Notes: generated by a model not told the origin, from the letters alone. A DNA stretch of 64,000 bases from CAYMPH01 sp964529415 (GCA_964529415.1 CAZGWD010000005.1:124001-188000); one strand, 5' to 3'. Counted from the stretch's first letter, positions 51,841 through 61,024 are shown. A program made the numbers and translations.

Positions 51841-51991
51841 GATGCTGGTCGGCAATGGAATTATTTCAAATGATCAGCTCGAAAAAGCTCTGGATCAGCA
51901 GAAAAAAGACGGCGGCATGATAGGAATGATACTGGTAAACTTAAACTTTATAAGCAAAGAGCAGCTTTCAGATTATTTAAAGTTAATATAA
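51818..51991 (+). CDS. Stand-alone MshEN/GspE-N-like domain, 57 aa
   Basis: Starts within the 3' end of the hydrolase gene with AAGGGAAG just upstream. KLGEMLVGNGIISNDQLEKALDQQKKDGGMIGMILVNLNFISKEQLSDYLKLI is a full MshEN-type unit: L-G-x-x-L ... G-x-I-s/t-x-x-Q-L-x-x-A-L-x-x-Q and the matching second half. In larger proteins this domain binds c-di-GMP or docks ATPases of type II/IV secretion systems. Here it is a complete protein on its own. No partner is encoded nearby. Confidence 0.75.
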   Translation: MEKLKLGEMLVGNGIISNDQLEKALDQQKKDGGMIGMILVNLNFISKEQLSDYLKLI

Positions 51992-52046
51992 AAGATTCTA
52001 CACTGGTCACCGGTAGTCGAGTATCCCGAAGGGATGTATAGAGACG

Positions 52047-52799
52047 CTATTTGTAAATCCTAAACCGGACGCTTTTCTCAGTTGATTTAACCCCGTCAAG
52101 AGGATCTTCTGCTGCTCCCTGTATATAATTTCCAAAACCTACCGGAGAAATATTGCTGTTCCTCCACTGATTTGAAGATGACTTGGGCACAACAGCTGAT
52201 GGGGAACTGAAAACCACTTTTCTAAAACCAAGATTTCTCTTAAGTTTTGAATAACTCTTTTCAGTCACTTCCCCTTCAATAAAATTATCTGAAATCTTTA
52301 ATATTTTAGCGTTATTTTTCCTGATAATATCAAGCACATCTTCAGTTTCATTTATTACATTTACATTGGATATATTTCCCAAATTTGAAATATTTGTTAC
52401 AACAGGAATAATTCCTGTGCCGATTTCAGCTTTATTTTCAATTTTATTTTCAGCAACAGGAAGCTGAATATCAGCTGTTTTAAACGGATTGAAAAGCCCA
52501 TAGCCGATTAAAACCATTACTGAAGCTGCTGCAGCTGCCGGCATAAAGCTTTTAGCTTTTCTGCGAAGAGCGCGTTTTTTAATTTTACGCATTGTATCAT
52601 ATGAAAATGTTTCAAGAGAAAAGTCCCTTTTGCCTGCTTCAGAGAAAAGGTTCATCATTTTATTGAGTTTCTCAAATTCTTTCGCACATTCTGCACAGGT
52701 GTTTATGTGAGTGAAAAACTCATCCTTTTTATCCTGGGGAATAATATCACCATCAATAAAATCAGACATGGTTTGAAAAGTAATATGATTTTCTTTCAT
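52047..52799 (-). CDS. Anti-sigma factor with zinc-binding (ZAS/zf-HC2) domain
   Basis: 250 aa. HINTCAECAKEF near residues 31-42 is the H-x3-C-x2-C core of zinc-binding anti-sigma factors. A membrane helix (AAAAASVMVLIGYGLF) is at about 88-103 and the remainder (residues 105-250) is a periplasmic-type domain rich in Asn, Ser and Val. The gene overlaps the sigma factor by four bases, so the two are made together and should bind one another; ECF sigma is released on an envelope signal. Confidence 0.88.
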   Translation of the reverse strand: MKENHITFQTMSDFIDGDIIPQDKKDEFFTHINTCAECAKEFEKLNKMMNLFSEAGKRDFSLETFSYDTMRKIKKRALRRKAKSFMPAAAAASVMVLIGYGLFNPFKTADIQLPVAENKIENKAEIGTGIIPVVTNISNLGNISNVNVINETEDVLDIIRKNNAKILKISDNFIEGEVTEKSYSKLKRNLGFRKVVFSSPSAVVPKSSSNQWRNSNISPVGFGNYIQGAAEDPLDGVKSTEKSVRFRIYK

Positions 52800-53368
52800 A
52801 CAAGCCCTCTCGAATAAAGTCTGTTTTTCAATAATTCCCTTCCCCTGTGAATTCTAACCTTAACATTAGAAAGATTAATGCCTAATATTTCTGAAATTTC
52901 ACTATAAGCAAGCCCGTCAATATCTCTTAAAATTAAAATATCTTTATAATCATCCGGAAGATTTCCAATCTCTTCTTTTAAAATCCGGATCGAATCTCCG
53001 TCTACTACATCCTGCTCGGGATTCTCTCTGTCATCAGGTATCTGAAGCTCTGTTTCCTCTCCGCCTTTTGAATAATTAAGAGGAACCAGACTGAATCTTG
53101 AATTCTTTTTCCTGCAATTTTTACAGTAATTTATCATAATACTGTAAAGCCAGGTTGAAAATTTCGATTCACGCCTGAAAGAGGCCAAGGCCTCAATTGA
53201 CATTATAAAAATTTCCTGTGAAATATCCTGAGCTTCTTCATAGCTATTAAATTTTGAATAAACATATTTAAAAACCATGTTCTGATATTTTTTTATTATA
53301 ACTGCAAAGGCTTCTGTATCGCCTTTGAGAGTTTTATCTATTATTATCAGATCTTCCTGATCAGACAT
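52796..53368 (-). CDS. ECF-type RNA polymerase sigma factor
   Basis: 190 aa with both conserved regions: sigma-2 (AFAVIIKKYQNMVFKYVYSKF, EEAQDISQEIFIMSIEALASF, TWLYSIMINYCKN) and sigma-4 (NLPDDYKDILILRDIDGLAYSEISEILGI, LSNVKVRIHRGRELL). A linker of about 30 acidic residues separates them. It is paired by overlap with its anti-sigma factor. Its promoter would lie in the gap shared with the tyrS terminator, and autoregulation is usual for the family. Confidence 0.95.
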   Translation of the reverse strand: MSDQEDLIIIDKTLKGDTEAFAVIIKKYQNMVFKYVYSKFNSYEEAQDISQEIFIMSIEALASFRRESKFSTWLYSIMINYCKNCRKKNSRFSLVPLNYSKGGEETELQIPDDRENPEQDVVDGDSIRILKEEIGNLPDDYKDILILRDIDGLAYSEISEILGINLSNVKVRIHRGRELLKNRLYSRGLV

Positions 53369-53410
53369 ATTCCACCAGATTATGTTACAATTTTTTTCTA
53401 AAAATTATAC

Positions 53411-53446
53411 AAATGTAAGGGTTGAAAATTTTCAATCCTTACATTT
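53411..53446 (-). terminator. Long stem after tyrS, likely terminator
   Basis: AAATGTAAGGGTTGAAAA is followed directly by TTTTCAATCCTTACATTT, an 18-bp stem with one G-T pair and practically no loop spacer. It begins right at the tyrS stop codon and stands between tyrS and the sigma-factor operon. The T-run after it on the reverse strand is short. Confidence 0.65.
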
Positions 53447-54661
53447 TTACCCTCGAATTTTAATAAAACGCCTTTTACCGACTTTAATAATTCCCTCAAA
53501 TGGAAACTTTATTTCGTGTTCCCCGTTTTCAACTTTAACACTGTCAATATACACTCCGCCGCCATCTATAAGTCTTCTTGCTTCGCCATTACTTTTTGCA
53601 AGACCGGCAAGAACAAGAAGCTTAATAATCCAGATCGAGTTGTCCTTTTTCTCAGCATCAGGCACTGCATATTCCTCAATTTCATCAGGGATATCCCTGC
53701 TTACAAATATTTTCTGAAATTCAGTTTCAGCTGTTTCTGCAGTTGCAGTGTCATAAAACTGTGCACAAATTTCCTTTGCAAGCTTCACCTTGACATTTTT
53801 AGGATGGAGCGAACCGTCGGCTATTCCTTTTTTATAAGATTCTATTTCAGGTTTAGGGATATCAGTTGCGAGATTATAATATAAAAACATAAGTTCGTCC
53901 GATATGGACATAACCTTTCCGAAAATTTCCCTTGGTGCCTCATTAATGCCAATATAATTATTGAGTGACTTGCTCATTTTCTGCTCGCCGTCAAGTCCCA
54001 CAAGCAGAGGCATTGTCAGGATAACCTGAGGTTCCTGGCCGTATTCTCTCTGCAGATCACGGCCTACAAGCAGATTGAATTTCTGATCAGTTCCTCCAAG
54101 CTCGATATCCGCCTTGAGAGCAACTGAGTCATATCCCTGAACCAGCGGGTACATAAATTCAAGTATCGATATAGGCTTTCCTGTTTTATACCTGTTTGAA
54201 AAATCATCCCGCTCAAGCATTCTTGCAACATTGTATTTTGCAGTTAGATCAAGAACATCTGCAAAATTCATAGAAGAGCACCATTTTGAATTAAATTCAA
54301 TAACAGTCCTGATTGGATCTAAAATTTTGAATACCTGCTTTTTATATGTTTCCGCATTTTCAAGAACGTCTTCACGGGTCAGCCTTTTCCTTGTTTCAGA
54401 TTTTCCGGACGGGTCGCCGATCATGCCGGTAAAATCCCCGATCAGAAAAACCACTGTATGTCCCATATCCTGAAAATGCTTCATTTTACGGAGCAATACT
54501 GCATGCCCAAGGTGAATATCAGGAGCCGTGGGATCAAATCCGGCTTTTACAATCAGCGGTTTATTTTCCTTTTCAGACTTTTCAATTTTTTTTCTGAATT
54601 CATCTTCAGGAATTATTTCCTCCACTCCGCGCTTTAAAAGTTCTATATTGTTTCTAATCAT
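53447..54661 (-). CDS. tyrS: Tyrosyl-tRNA synthetase
   Basis: Class I synthetase charging tRNA-Tyr. HIGH appears as HLGH at residues 50-53 and KMSKS is intact (GEQKMSKSLNN at about 236). TARGET recognition residues in YPLVQGYDSVALKADIELGGTDQKFN are as in the TyrRS branch with a compact catalytic domain. The C-terminal S4 RNA-binding domain (KSNGEARRLIDGGGVYIDSVKV) is present. 404 aa is normal for the TyrRZ/long type. A GGAG site lies 8 bases before ATG. Confidence 0.96.
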   Translation of the reverse strand: MIRNNIELLKRGVEEIIPEDEFRKKIEKSEKENKPLIVKAGFDPTAPDIHLGHAVLLRKMKHFQDMGHTVVFLIGDFTGMIGDPSGKSETRKRLTREDVLENAETYKKQVFKILDPIRTVIEFNSKWCSSMNFADVLDLTAKYNVARMLERDDFSNRYKTGKPISILEFMYPLVQGYDSVALKADIELGGTDQKFNLLVGRDLQREYGQEPQVILTMPLLVGLDGEQKMSKSLNNYIGINEAPREIFGKVMSISDELMFLYYNLATDIPKPEIESYKKGIADGSLHPKNVKVKLAKEICAQFYDTATAETAETEFQKIFVSRDIPDEIEEYAVPDAEKKDNSIWIIKLLVLAGLAKSNGEARRLIDGGGVYIDSVKVENGEHEIKFPFEGIIKVGKRRFIKIRG

Positions 54662-54696
54662 TTAAATCTCCGGGTATTAATTTGTACTTTTGTTAC

Positions 54697-54966
54697 TTAT
54701 TTATTTTTGTTAAAATATTCCTCAACATCAAAATCAGGACCGAACATTTTCAGAAAATGATAATGCGCAATCATTCCGATAAGATCTTCTCTGGTTTTTA
54801 TTGCTTCTTCTTCAATGTCAGAACAAATTACATGCGGATCAACATCTCCGGATATAAAAACTTCCATATCATAGGATTTTTCATCTTCGTTAAATACCAC
54901 ACCTCCAACAGCGGAAATCTGCGGTATTACAATTGCAATACTTCCATAATCAACAACAGGTAACAT
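54697..54966 (-). CDS. Small acidic protein of unknown function
   Basis: The start is set at the ATG with GGAG 6-7 bases upstream; an ATG four codons earlier overlaps that site. The 89-aa protein has a hydrophobic N-terminal strand (YGSIAIVIPQISAVGGVVF) and an acidic remainder with DVDPHVICSDIEEEAIKTREDLIGMIAHYHF. It is probably cytoplasmic. It is encoded between tyrS and dnaJ in the same orientation. The family is not recognised. Confidence 0.55.
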   Translation of the reverse strand: MLPVVDYGSIAIVIPQISAVGGVVFNEDEKSYDMEVFISGDVDPHVICSDIEEEAIKTREDLIGMIAHYHFLKMFGPDFDVEEYFNKNK

Positions 54967-55126
54967 AAAATTCTCCATTTAGAATATACTAACAGCGCTG
55001 CATAAAAAAAATGCAGCGTCATTGCTGAAAAATACATGGATTATTTGATTTCAAAAAGAAGTCAAGATTAAAAAGAAAGAGAGTTTAACAGAAATAAAAT
55101 GTGATTTAATCTCATATCAGACTGAA

Positions 55127-56233
55127 TCAATAAAATTCTCTTGATGATGATCCGACTTCCTCACCTTCAAGTTTTGCAAACTCTTTCAGAAGTTCTTTCT
55201 GGCGTGCTGTTAGCTTTTTCGGCACCCTTATATTTATTTTAACAAGCTGATCCCCTCTTCCGTAAGAGCCTAAAAAAGGAATACCGTTTCCTTTCAGCCG
55301 GAATATCTGGCCGTTTTCTGTTCCCAGAGGAATTTTCATTTTAGCTTTTCCGCCTGATATTGTAGGGACATCAATCTCGCCGCCAAGGCAGACAAGAGCA
55401 AACGAAAGATCAACTACGCTGATAATATCATTTCCGTGCCGTTCAAAGAACGGATGTTTTTTTACGTGAATGAAAACATAAAGGTCGCCTCTTGGGCCGC
55501 CTGAGGGTCCCTGTTCGCCTTCACCAGATATTTTCAGCCTTGAACCGGACTCAACTCCTGCAGGAATTTTTACAGTTATAGTCCTCTTGACTGCTTTAAG
55601 GCCGTTGCCTCCGCATTTTTTACATGGGGATGTAATGATTTTTCCTTCACCCTTGCATTTATAGCAGGCCTGAGTAATAGAGAAAAACCCCTGGGTCTGC
55701 CTTACCTGTCCCTGGCCGTTGCATACTGGACAGATAGTCGGTGAACTGCCTGCAGCTGAACCGGTACCGTTGCAGGTATCGCATGTTTCGTGTCTTGGTA
55801 TTTCAAGCGGAACTTCTTTACCTGTTGCTGTTTCCTCGAGATTTATCTGCAGATCATATTGAATATCAGAACCGCGTTTTGGTCTTTTTGACCGTGCTCC
55901 GCCGCCCATACCTGAACCGAAGAACCCCTCAAAGATATCACCGAGATCGAAATCACCGAATATATCTGAAAAATCAGAATAAGCTCCGCGTCCCATTCCT
56001 TCGAATCCGCGAACGCCTTCATGGCCGAATTTATCATACGAAGCCCTTTTCTTGGGATCTCTGAGAATTTCATACGCCTCAGTAGCCTCCTTGAACATAT
56101 CCTCGGATTCCTTATTCCCTTTGTTCCTGTCCGGGTGATATTTCAAAGCAAGCTTTCTGTAAGCCTGTTTGATTTCATCTTCAGCAGCTGTTTTTGAAAC
56201 ACCAAGAACTTCGTAATAATCTCTCTTGCCCAC
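55127..56233 (-). CDS. dnaJ: Chaperone DnaJ
   Basis: 368-aa Hsp40 co-chaperone that stimulates DnaK ATP hydrolysis. The J-domain has HPD (KYHPDRNKGNKE, near residue 33), then a Gly/Phe region (GFEGMGRGAYSDFSDIFGDFD), four CxxCxGxG zinc repeats (CDTCNGTG, CPVCNGQG, CYKCKGEG, CKKCGGNG) and the C-terminal substrate-binding domain. All elements are intact. It follows dnaK in the hrcA-grpE-dnaK-dnaJ order. Confidence 0.97.
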   Translation of the reverse strand: MGKRDYYEVLGVSKTAAEDEIKQAYRKLALKYHPDRNKGNKESEDMFKEATEAYEILRDPKKRASYDKFGHEGVRGFEGMGRGAYSDFSDIFGDFDLGDIFEGFFGSGMGGGARSKRPKRGSDIQYDLQINLEETATGKEVPLEIPRHETCDTCNGTGSAAGSSPTICPVCNGQGQVRQTQGFFSITQACYKCKGEGKIITSPCKKCGGNGLKAVKRTITVKIPAGVESGSRLKISGEGEQGPSGGPRGDLYVFIHVKKHPFFERHGNDIISVVDLSFALVCLGGEIDVPTISGGKAKMKIPLGTENGQIFRLKGNGIPFLGSYGRGDQLVKINIRVPKKLTARQKELLKEFAKLEGEEVGSSSREFY

Positions 56234-56328
56234 AAAAGCCTCTCTTTGATTCGTTAATGTAATTTATGGAGACGCCTGTTACGGCCCCTCCATAAATTAA
56301 CTTTGCAGATATTTAAGCTATATTAATT

Positions 56329-58287
56329 TTATTTTTTCTCTTCATCTACTACGGTATAATCCGCATCATAAACTTTTTCTCCGCCTGCAGCGCCGGACTT
56401 GGATGACGCATCTCCCTGTGCTGCATTCGCTCCTTCAGGACCTGCATTCGGCTGACCCTGCGCATCTGCGCCGGCACCAGGCTGTGCAGTCTGATAAATT
56501 CTTTCAGCAAATTTATGAGAAACTTTTTCAAGTTTTTCCTTGGCTGCTTTTATAGTATCAGGATTATCGGATTCCATAGCCTTTCTTAAATTAGCCATTT
56601 CAGCTTCAATTTCCGCTTTCTCAGCCGGTTCAACTTTATCAGCATTATCTTTAAGCATCTTCTCCAGAGAATATACAAAAGCGTCAGATGTATTTCTTGC
56701 TTCAATAAGTTCTCTTGCCTTTTTATCTGTTTCAGCATTCATCTCGGCGTCTTTAACCATTTTCTTGATTTCATCGTCAGTTAATCCGCTTGAAGATTCA
56801 ATTCTGATCTTCTGCTCCTTGCCTGTTCCAAGATCCTTGGCTGATACGTGCACAATACCGTTTGCATCAATATCGAATGCAACCTCGATCTGAGGAACCC
56901 CTCTTGGTGCAGGAGGAAGGCCAACGAGATCAAATTTGCCGAGAGTTCTGTTCTGGGATGCAAGCTCCCTTTCACCCTGTAATACATGTATGGATACTGC
57001 AGGCTGATTGTCAGCTGCAGTAGAGAATACCTGGCTTTTCCTTGTAGGAATAGTGGTATTTCTCTCAATCAGCTTTGTCATTACTCCGCCGAGAGTTTCG
57101 ATTCCAAGTGAAAGAGGTGTTACATCAAGAAGAAGAACATCGTGAACATCTCCTGAAAGAACTCCTCCCTGAATCGCTGCTCCTACTGCCACAACCTCAT
57201 CCGGATTTACGCCTTTATGCGGTTCCTTGCCGAATATTCTCTTAACAAGTTCCTGAACCATAGGTATCCTTGTTGATCCCCCAACGAGAATTACTTCATC
57301 TATGTCTCCAGGTGTGAGCCCTGCATCCTCAAGAGCTTTTGTACACGGCTGCTTTGTTGATTCTACAAGATTTTGAATCAGCTGCTCAAATTTTGCTTTA
57401 GTAAGTGTTGTAACAAGGTGTTTCGGTCCATTCTGGTCAGCTGTTAAAAATGGAATATTGATATCTGCCTGGGCCTTGTTTGAAAGTTCAATTTTTGCTT
57501 TTTCAGCAGCTTCCTTCAATCTCTGAAGAGCCATTTTGTCTGATGATACATCAATGCCTGTCTGTTTCTTGAATTCATCTATCAGCCATTCCATTATTTT
57601 ATTATCAAAATCGTCACCGCCGAGGTGAGTATTTCCGTTGGTTGATTTTACTTCAAATACCCCGTCTCCAAGCTCAAGTATTGAAACGTCGAATGTACCT
57701 CCGCCAAGGTCATAAACTGCTATCTTTTCATTCTTCTTGCCTTTTTTATCCATGCCATAGGCGAGAGCTGCTGCAGTCGGCTCATTTATTATTCTCTCAA
57801 CCTCAAGACCTGCTATACGGCCTGCATCTTTAGTTGCCTGTCTCTGCGCATCATTAAAATATGCAGGTACTGTAATTACAGCTTTAGTTACTGTCTCGCC
57901 TAAAAAATCCTCTGCAGTCTGTTTCATTTTCTGAAGCGTTCTTGCAGAAATTTCCTGCGGAGAAAATTCCCCTCCTACAGTTTTAATTGTTACTCCGCCT
58001 TTGCCGTCTCCTGATATTTTATAAGGAACATACTTCAGCTCTTCGGTTATTTCGTTGAAGTTTCTTCCCATGAATCTTTTTACGGATCTGATTGTATTTT
58101 CAGGGTTGGTTATAATCTGATTTTTTGCAACCTGCCCCACGAGTCTCTCACCCTTGTCTGTATATGCTACTATTGAAGGTGTTGTTCTCTGGCCTTCAGA
58201 GTTCTGTATAACAACAGCTTCTCCTCCAGTCATGACAGATACGCATGAATTTGTTGTTCCAAGGTCAATACCGATAATTTTGCTCAT
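56329..58287 (-). CDS. dnaK: Chaperone DnaK (Hsp70)
   Basis: 652-aa ATP-driven chaperone. It begins MSKIIGIDLGTTNSCVSV, with the phosphate-1 loop, and has AVITVPAYFNDAQRQATKDA, IINEPTAAALAYG, VYDLGGGTFDVSIL and LVGGSTRIPMVQ in the ATPase domain. The substrate-binding domain starts at about residue 390 (DVTPLSLGIETLGGVMT). The C-terminal lid ends in a Gly/Ala/Gln-rich disordered tail before a final acidic motif (YDADYTVVDEEKK). Full length. It is the third gene of the HrcA-controlled cluster; the 51-bp gap to grpE may hold no separate promoter. Confidence 0.98.
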   Translation of the reverse strand: MSKIIGIDLGTTNSCVSVMTGGEAVVIQNSEGQRTTPSIVAYTDKGERLVGQVAKNQIITNPENTIRSVKRFMGRNFNEITEELKYVPYKISGDGKGGVTIKTVGGEFSPQEISARTLQKMKQTAEDFLGETVTKAVITVPAYFNDAQRQATKDAGRIAGLEVERIINEPTAAALAYGMDKKGKKNEKIAVYDLGGGTFDVSILELGDGVFEVKSTNGNTHLGGDDFDNKIMEWLIDEFKKQTGIDVSSDKMALQRLKEAAEKAKIELSNKAQADINIPFLTADQNGPKHLVTTLTKAKFEQLIQNLVESTKQPCTKALEDAGLTPGDIDEVILVGGSTRIPMVQELVKRIFGKEPHKGVNPDEVVAVGAAIQGGVLSGDVHDVLLLDVTPLSLGIETLGGVMTKLIERNTTIPTRKSQVFSTAADNQPAVSIHVLQGERELASQNRTLGKFDLVGLPPAPRGVPQIEVAFDIDANGIVHVSAKDLGTGKEQKIRIESSSGLTDDEIKKMVKDAEMNAETDKKARELIEARNTSDAFVYSLEKMLKDNADKVEPAEKAEIEAEMANLRKAMESDNPDTIKAAKEKLEKVSHKFAERIYQTAQPGAGADAQGQPNAGPEGANAAQGDASSKSGAAGGEKVYDADYTVVDEEKK

Positions 58288-58338
58288 AATAATTCTCCTT
58301 TTTTATTTTCTATTTAATAGTATCTAATTTAAAAAACT

Positions 58339-59037
58339 TTAACTGCATGAGCAGCTTTCATCGCACTGCTCTTTTACAGACTCATCTTCCGTTTTTACGG
58401 AAGATTTTTCCGGACGTGTAACCTTTACCTTTGCTGTACGTACAACTATATCATCTATTTTAAAACCTTTTTCATGCACTTTGGTAACAGTATCCGCAGT
58501 CACATCAGCTGAAGATACCATTTCAACTGCTTCATGAAAATTCGGGTTAAATTCAGCATTAAGGCAGTTGATTTCCTCAACTCCGAAATTCTTCAGTGTA
58601 TCTTCAATTCTTTTTGATATAATGCCCACTCCATCAACAAAAGACTTGTGGCTTGCTTCAAGCGTTTCATCCGGTTTTATCGACGAAGATGATTCAACAG
58701 CCCTCAGAAGATCGTCATTTATCTTTATAATCTCCAGAGCAAATTCCTTAATAATAAATTTTTTAAAATCCTCCTGGGATTTCAAGGCTCTCTTTTTATA
58801 ATTCTCAAAATCAGCCTGCCTTCTCATCATGAGATCTTTCATTGTCTCGGACTCAGACCTGTTTACTGCAAGTTCAGCTTTAACAGATTCAAGTTCCTTT
58901 TTCATTTCTGCCTGCAGATTGTCCTCCACTCTTCTTTTACTGCCGCGTTTATCATCAGCCGGTGGAGAAGAATCCCCTGAAGGCTTCTGATTATTTTCAG
59001 ATACATTTTCATCATTTTTGTGATTTTCTTTTTTCAT
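58339..59037 (-). CDS. grpE: Nucleotide exchange factor GrpE
   Basis: 232 aa. The first 60 residues are disordered and charged (NENVSENNQKPSGDSSPP); the family core follows: a long coiled coil, RRQADFENYKKRALKSQEDF (family motif), and a C-terminal beta domain (FNPNFHEAVEMVSSADVTADTVTKVHEKGFKIDD). The last residues are a Cys-containing tail (EQCDESCSCS) which is unusual for GrpE and could bind metal. It releases ADP from DnaK. It starts 13 bases after hrcA. Confidence 0.93.
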   Translation of the reverse strand: MKKENHKNDENVSENNQKPSGDSSPPADDKRGSKRRVEDNLQAEMKKELESVKAELAVNRSESETMKDLMMRRQADFENYKKRALKSQEDFKKFIIKEFALEIIKINDDLLRAVESSSSIKPDETLEASHKSFVDGVGIISKRIEDTLKNFGVEEINCLNAEFNPNFHEAVEMVSSADVTADTVTKVHEKGFKIDDIVVRTAKVKVTRPEKSSVKTEDESVKEQCDESCSCS

Positions 59038-59050
59038 AAAACAATCTCCG

Positions 59051-60094
59051 CTATTTTGACATTTTTGTTAAAAAATCTGATACTACCCTGCCTGCATAAT
59101 CGACAAGAGGCACAACTTTTTTATAATCCATCCGGGTCGGCCCCATAACTCCGATTACCCCGACATTTTTATTGCCGATTTTATAGCTTGTGGATACCAC
59201 ACTGCATCCTGAAATTTTATCGCCTGTGATTTCCTTGCCGATAATAGTCCTAACCCCATCGTTATCAAGGGTCTGCTCAAGAATGTGTTTTAAAATATCC
59301 TTTTCTTCAATTATATTAAGAAGGCTTTTCAGCCTTTCATCTTCCACCATTTCCGGAATTCTAAGTAAATTTTCAATGCCGTCCATCAGCAAAGCAGGCT
59401 CTTCATCTTCTGTAAGAGCAAGTTTCACAATATCAAGAGCAACATTCATATCCACAGAACTTGAAGTATTCTGCGGCTTCAGCATATCATAAATCCCGTC
59501 TTTAATTTCTCTGATTGAATAACCTGAAAGCTCAGCAGTCAGATATCTCGAATATTCATAAAGACTGTCCTGCGTAATATTTGCTGAAATATAAACCTTT
59601 CTGTTTACAACCGTCCCGGTCCGGGTAACGAGAATAAAAAGTATTTCCCCGGCATCAAGCGGAACAAGTTCAATCCTTTTGATAATTGAAAATCCTGTTT
59701 TAGGAGAAAGCATTATTCCTGAATATTTTGAGTACTGTGACAGCATTTTAATTATATAAGAAAAAATATTTTCGAGCTGAACTTCCCGCTTTATTGCTTC
59801 CTCTTTAACCTTTACATCTTCATTTAAAACTGACTCATAAGTATCAAGAAGAGAATCCACATAAAATCTGTAACCTTTATCTGTAGGAATTCTTCCTGCA
59901 GAAGTATGCGGCTGCAGAAGATATCCTGAACTTTCAAGATCAAACATGATATTTCTCATGGTTGCCGGAGAAATGGAAAATGAATATTTTTGAACAAATG
60001 ACCTTGATCCCACAGGTTTACCTGTCAAAATATATTCATAAACCAGAGCCGTTAAAACAGAAGATTCTCTATCATCAATTATTATATTTTTCAT
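59051..60094 (-). CDS. hrcA: Heat-inducible transcription repressor HrcA
   Basis: 347-aa repressor that binds CIRCE. An N-terminal winged helix is present (LTALVYEYILTGKPVGSRSFVQKYSFSISPATMRNIMFDLESSGYL), followed by YLLQPHTSAGRIPTDKGYRFYVD, a family hallmark, and a GAF-like C-terminal part (VGVIGVMGPTRMDYKKVVPLVDYAGRVVSDFL). Its own promoter region carries a CIRCE, which gives autorepression; the other CIRCE in this window is in front of the hsp20 operon. It is the first gene of the dnaK cluster. The ribosome binding site is weak. Confidence 0.97.
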   Translation of the reverse strand: MKNIIIDDRESSVLTALVYEYILTGKPVGSRSFVQKYSFSISPATMRNIMFDLESSGYLLQPHTSAGRIPTDKGYRFYVDSLLDTYESVLNEDVKVKEEAIKREVQLENIFSYIIKMLSQYSKYSGIMLSPKTGFSIIKRIELVPLDAGEILFILVTRTGTVVNRKVYISANITQDSLYEYSRYLTAELSGYSIREIKDGIYDMLKPQNTSSSVDMNVALDIVKLALTEDEEPALLMDGIENLLRIPEMVEDERLKSLLNIIEEKDILKHILEQTLDNDGVRTIIGKEITGDKISGCSVVSTSYKIGNKNVGVIGVMGPTRMDYKKVVPLVDYAGRVVSDFLTKMSK

Positions 60095-60117
60095 ATATTT
60101 TTTATCACTTTACAACT

Positions 60118-60144
60118 GGCACTCAATATTAAAGAGTGCTAATA
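60118..60144 (-). promoter_or_regulatory. CIRCE operator of the hrcA-grpE-dnaK-dnaJ operon
   Basis: On the reverse strand: TTAGCACTC, nine bases, GAGTGCCAG. One half-site matches CIRCE perfectly, the other differs in two bases. It lies between the promoter and the hrcA start, so HrcA binding would block its own cluster, less tightly than the perfect site of the hsp20 operon. Confidence 0.9.
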
Positions 60145-60148
60145 AGAA

Positions 60149-60176
60149 TTTAATAAAAAAAATATAATAGTCAAGC
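60149..60176 (-). promoter_or_regulatory. Sigma-70-type promoter of the hrcA operon
   Basis: On the reverse strand TTGACT is followed after 16 bases by TAAATT. The start point would fall at the edge of the CIRCE element, the same layout as in front of the hsp20 genes. Confidence 0.55.
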
Positions 60177-60202
60177 GGTAAATGAAAAAAAAGGCGGTTT
60201 TC

Positions 60203-61015
60203 TTATTTTTTTGCGGATTTTTTTTCTTCTATGGCTTTATCTTCTGATTCAAGAGCCTGTTTTGCTGCATCTATCGTGGTTTTTAATTTTGCAGCCTCAG
60301 CCTCTTCTTTAAATAAAACGTGGATTTTTCTTAAAGCTGAAAGATATTCTATGGAGTTTTTTATATCATCTCTGGCTTTCCCAGCCATTTCATACTTACC
60401 CCTGTACTGTTTTGCAGACTCAGTTAAATTGTCTTTACACATCTGCATCAGATCGCGCCTGTCATAAAAAAAATCAACCCTTGGATCCCTGTATCTTGCA
60501 ATATCTGAAAAAGGTGTAATATTTTTAATAATAACAGCCAGTTTTGCCTGCAATTCAACAAAAGACCATTTCCATTTGGAATCTTCTCCGTAGCGGTTTT
60601 TTAATCCCATCATGGCTTTATCAATATCTCTTAAAAGACCCAGAATCTGCTTTGGATTAATACGGCTGATTTTTTCAAGATATTCATCATTGTCTTTCAG
60701 GCTTCTGTCAAGATCCTTGCCTACAGTCTCTATCATCAAAGCAAGGATTTTCGAATAATCAGATCTTGCTGTATCCAGATATTTATTATTTTTTATTCCG
60801 AGCATTTCAACAGACAGGTCATTCATCTTGAAATAATAATTCATTATTTTAAGAATATACAAAACAGATTCAATATTATAATATCCGGCCAGATTCGGAT
60901 TCTTTTTCTTTTTTGATGACAAATCATTCAATAATTTAGTATAATGATCTACTTCTTTTTTTATATCTTTTATTTCATCACTATAGGCGACTTTCTGGGC
61001 TTTGGTTATTGCCAT
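60203..61015 (-). CDS. Unknown helical protein
   Basis: 270 aa with an AAGGAG site. It is almost entirely helical with strong charge alternation and no signal peptide. The N-terminal region has SDEIKDIKKEVDHYTKLLNDL; the C-terminal 40 residues are a Lys/Ala/Glu-rich coiled coil (EEAEAAKLKTTIDAAKQALESEDKAIEEKKSAKK). It may be a cytoskeletal or signalling scaffold; no family is recognised. It is downstream of the 53-aa gene and upstream of hrcA. Confidence 0.6.
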   Translation of the reverse strand: MAITKAQKVAYSDEIKDIKKEVDHYTKLLNDLSSKKKKNPNLAGYYNIESVLYILKIMNYYFKMNDLSVEMLGIKNNKYLDTARSDYSKILALMIETVGKDLDRSLKDNDEYLEKISRINPKQILGLLRDIDKAMMGLKNRYGEDSKWKWSFVELQAKLAVIIKNITPFSDIARYRDPRVDFFYDRRDLMQMCKDNLTESAKQYRGKYEMAGKARDDIKNSIEYLSALRKIHVLFKEEAEAAKLKTTIDAAKQALESEDKAIEEKKSAKK

Positions 61016-61024
61016 AATAACTCC

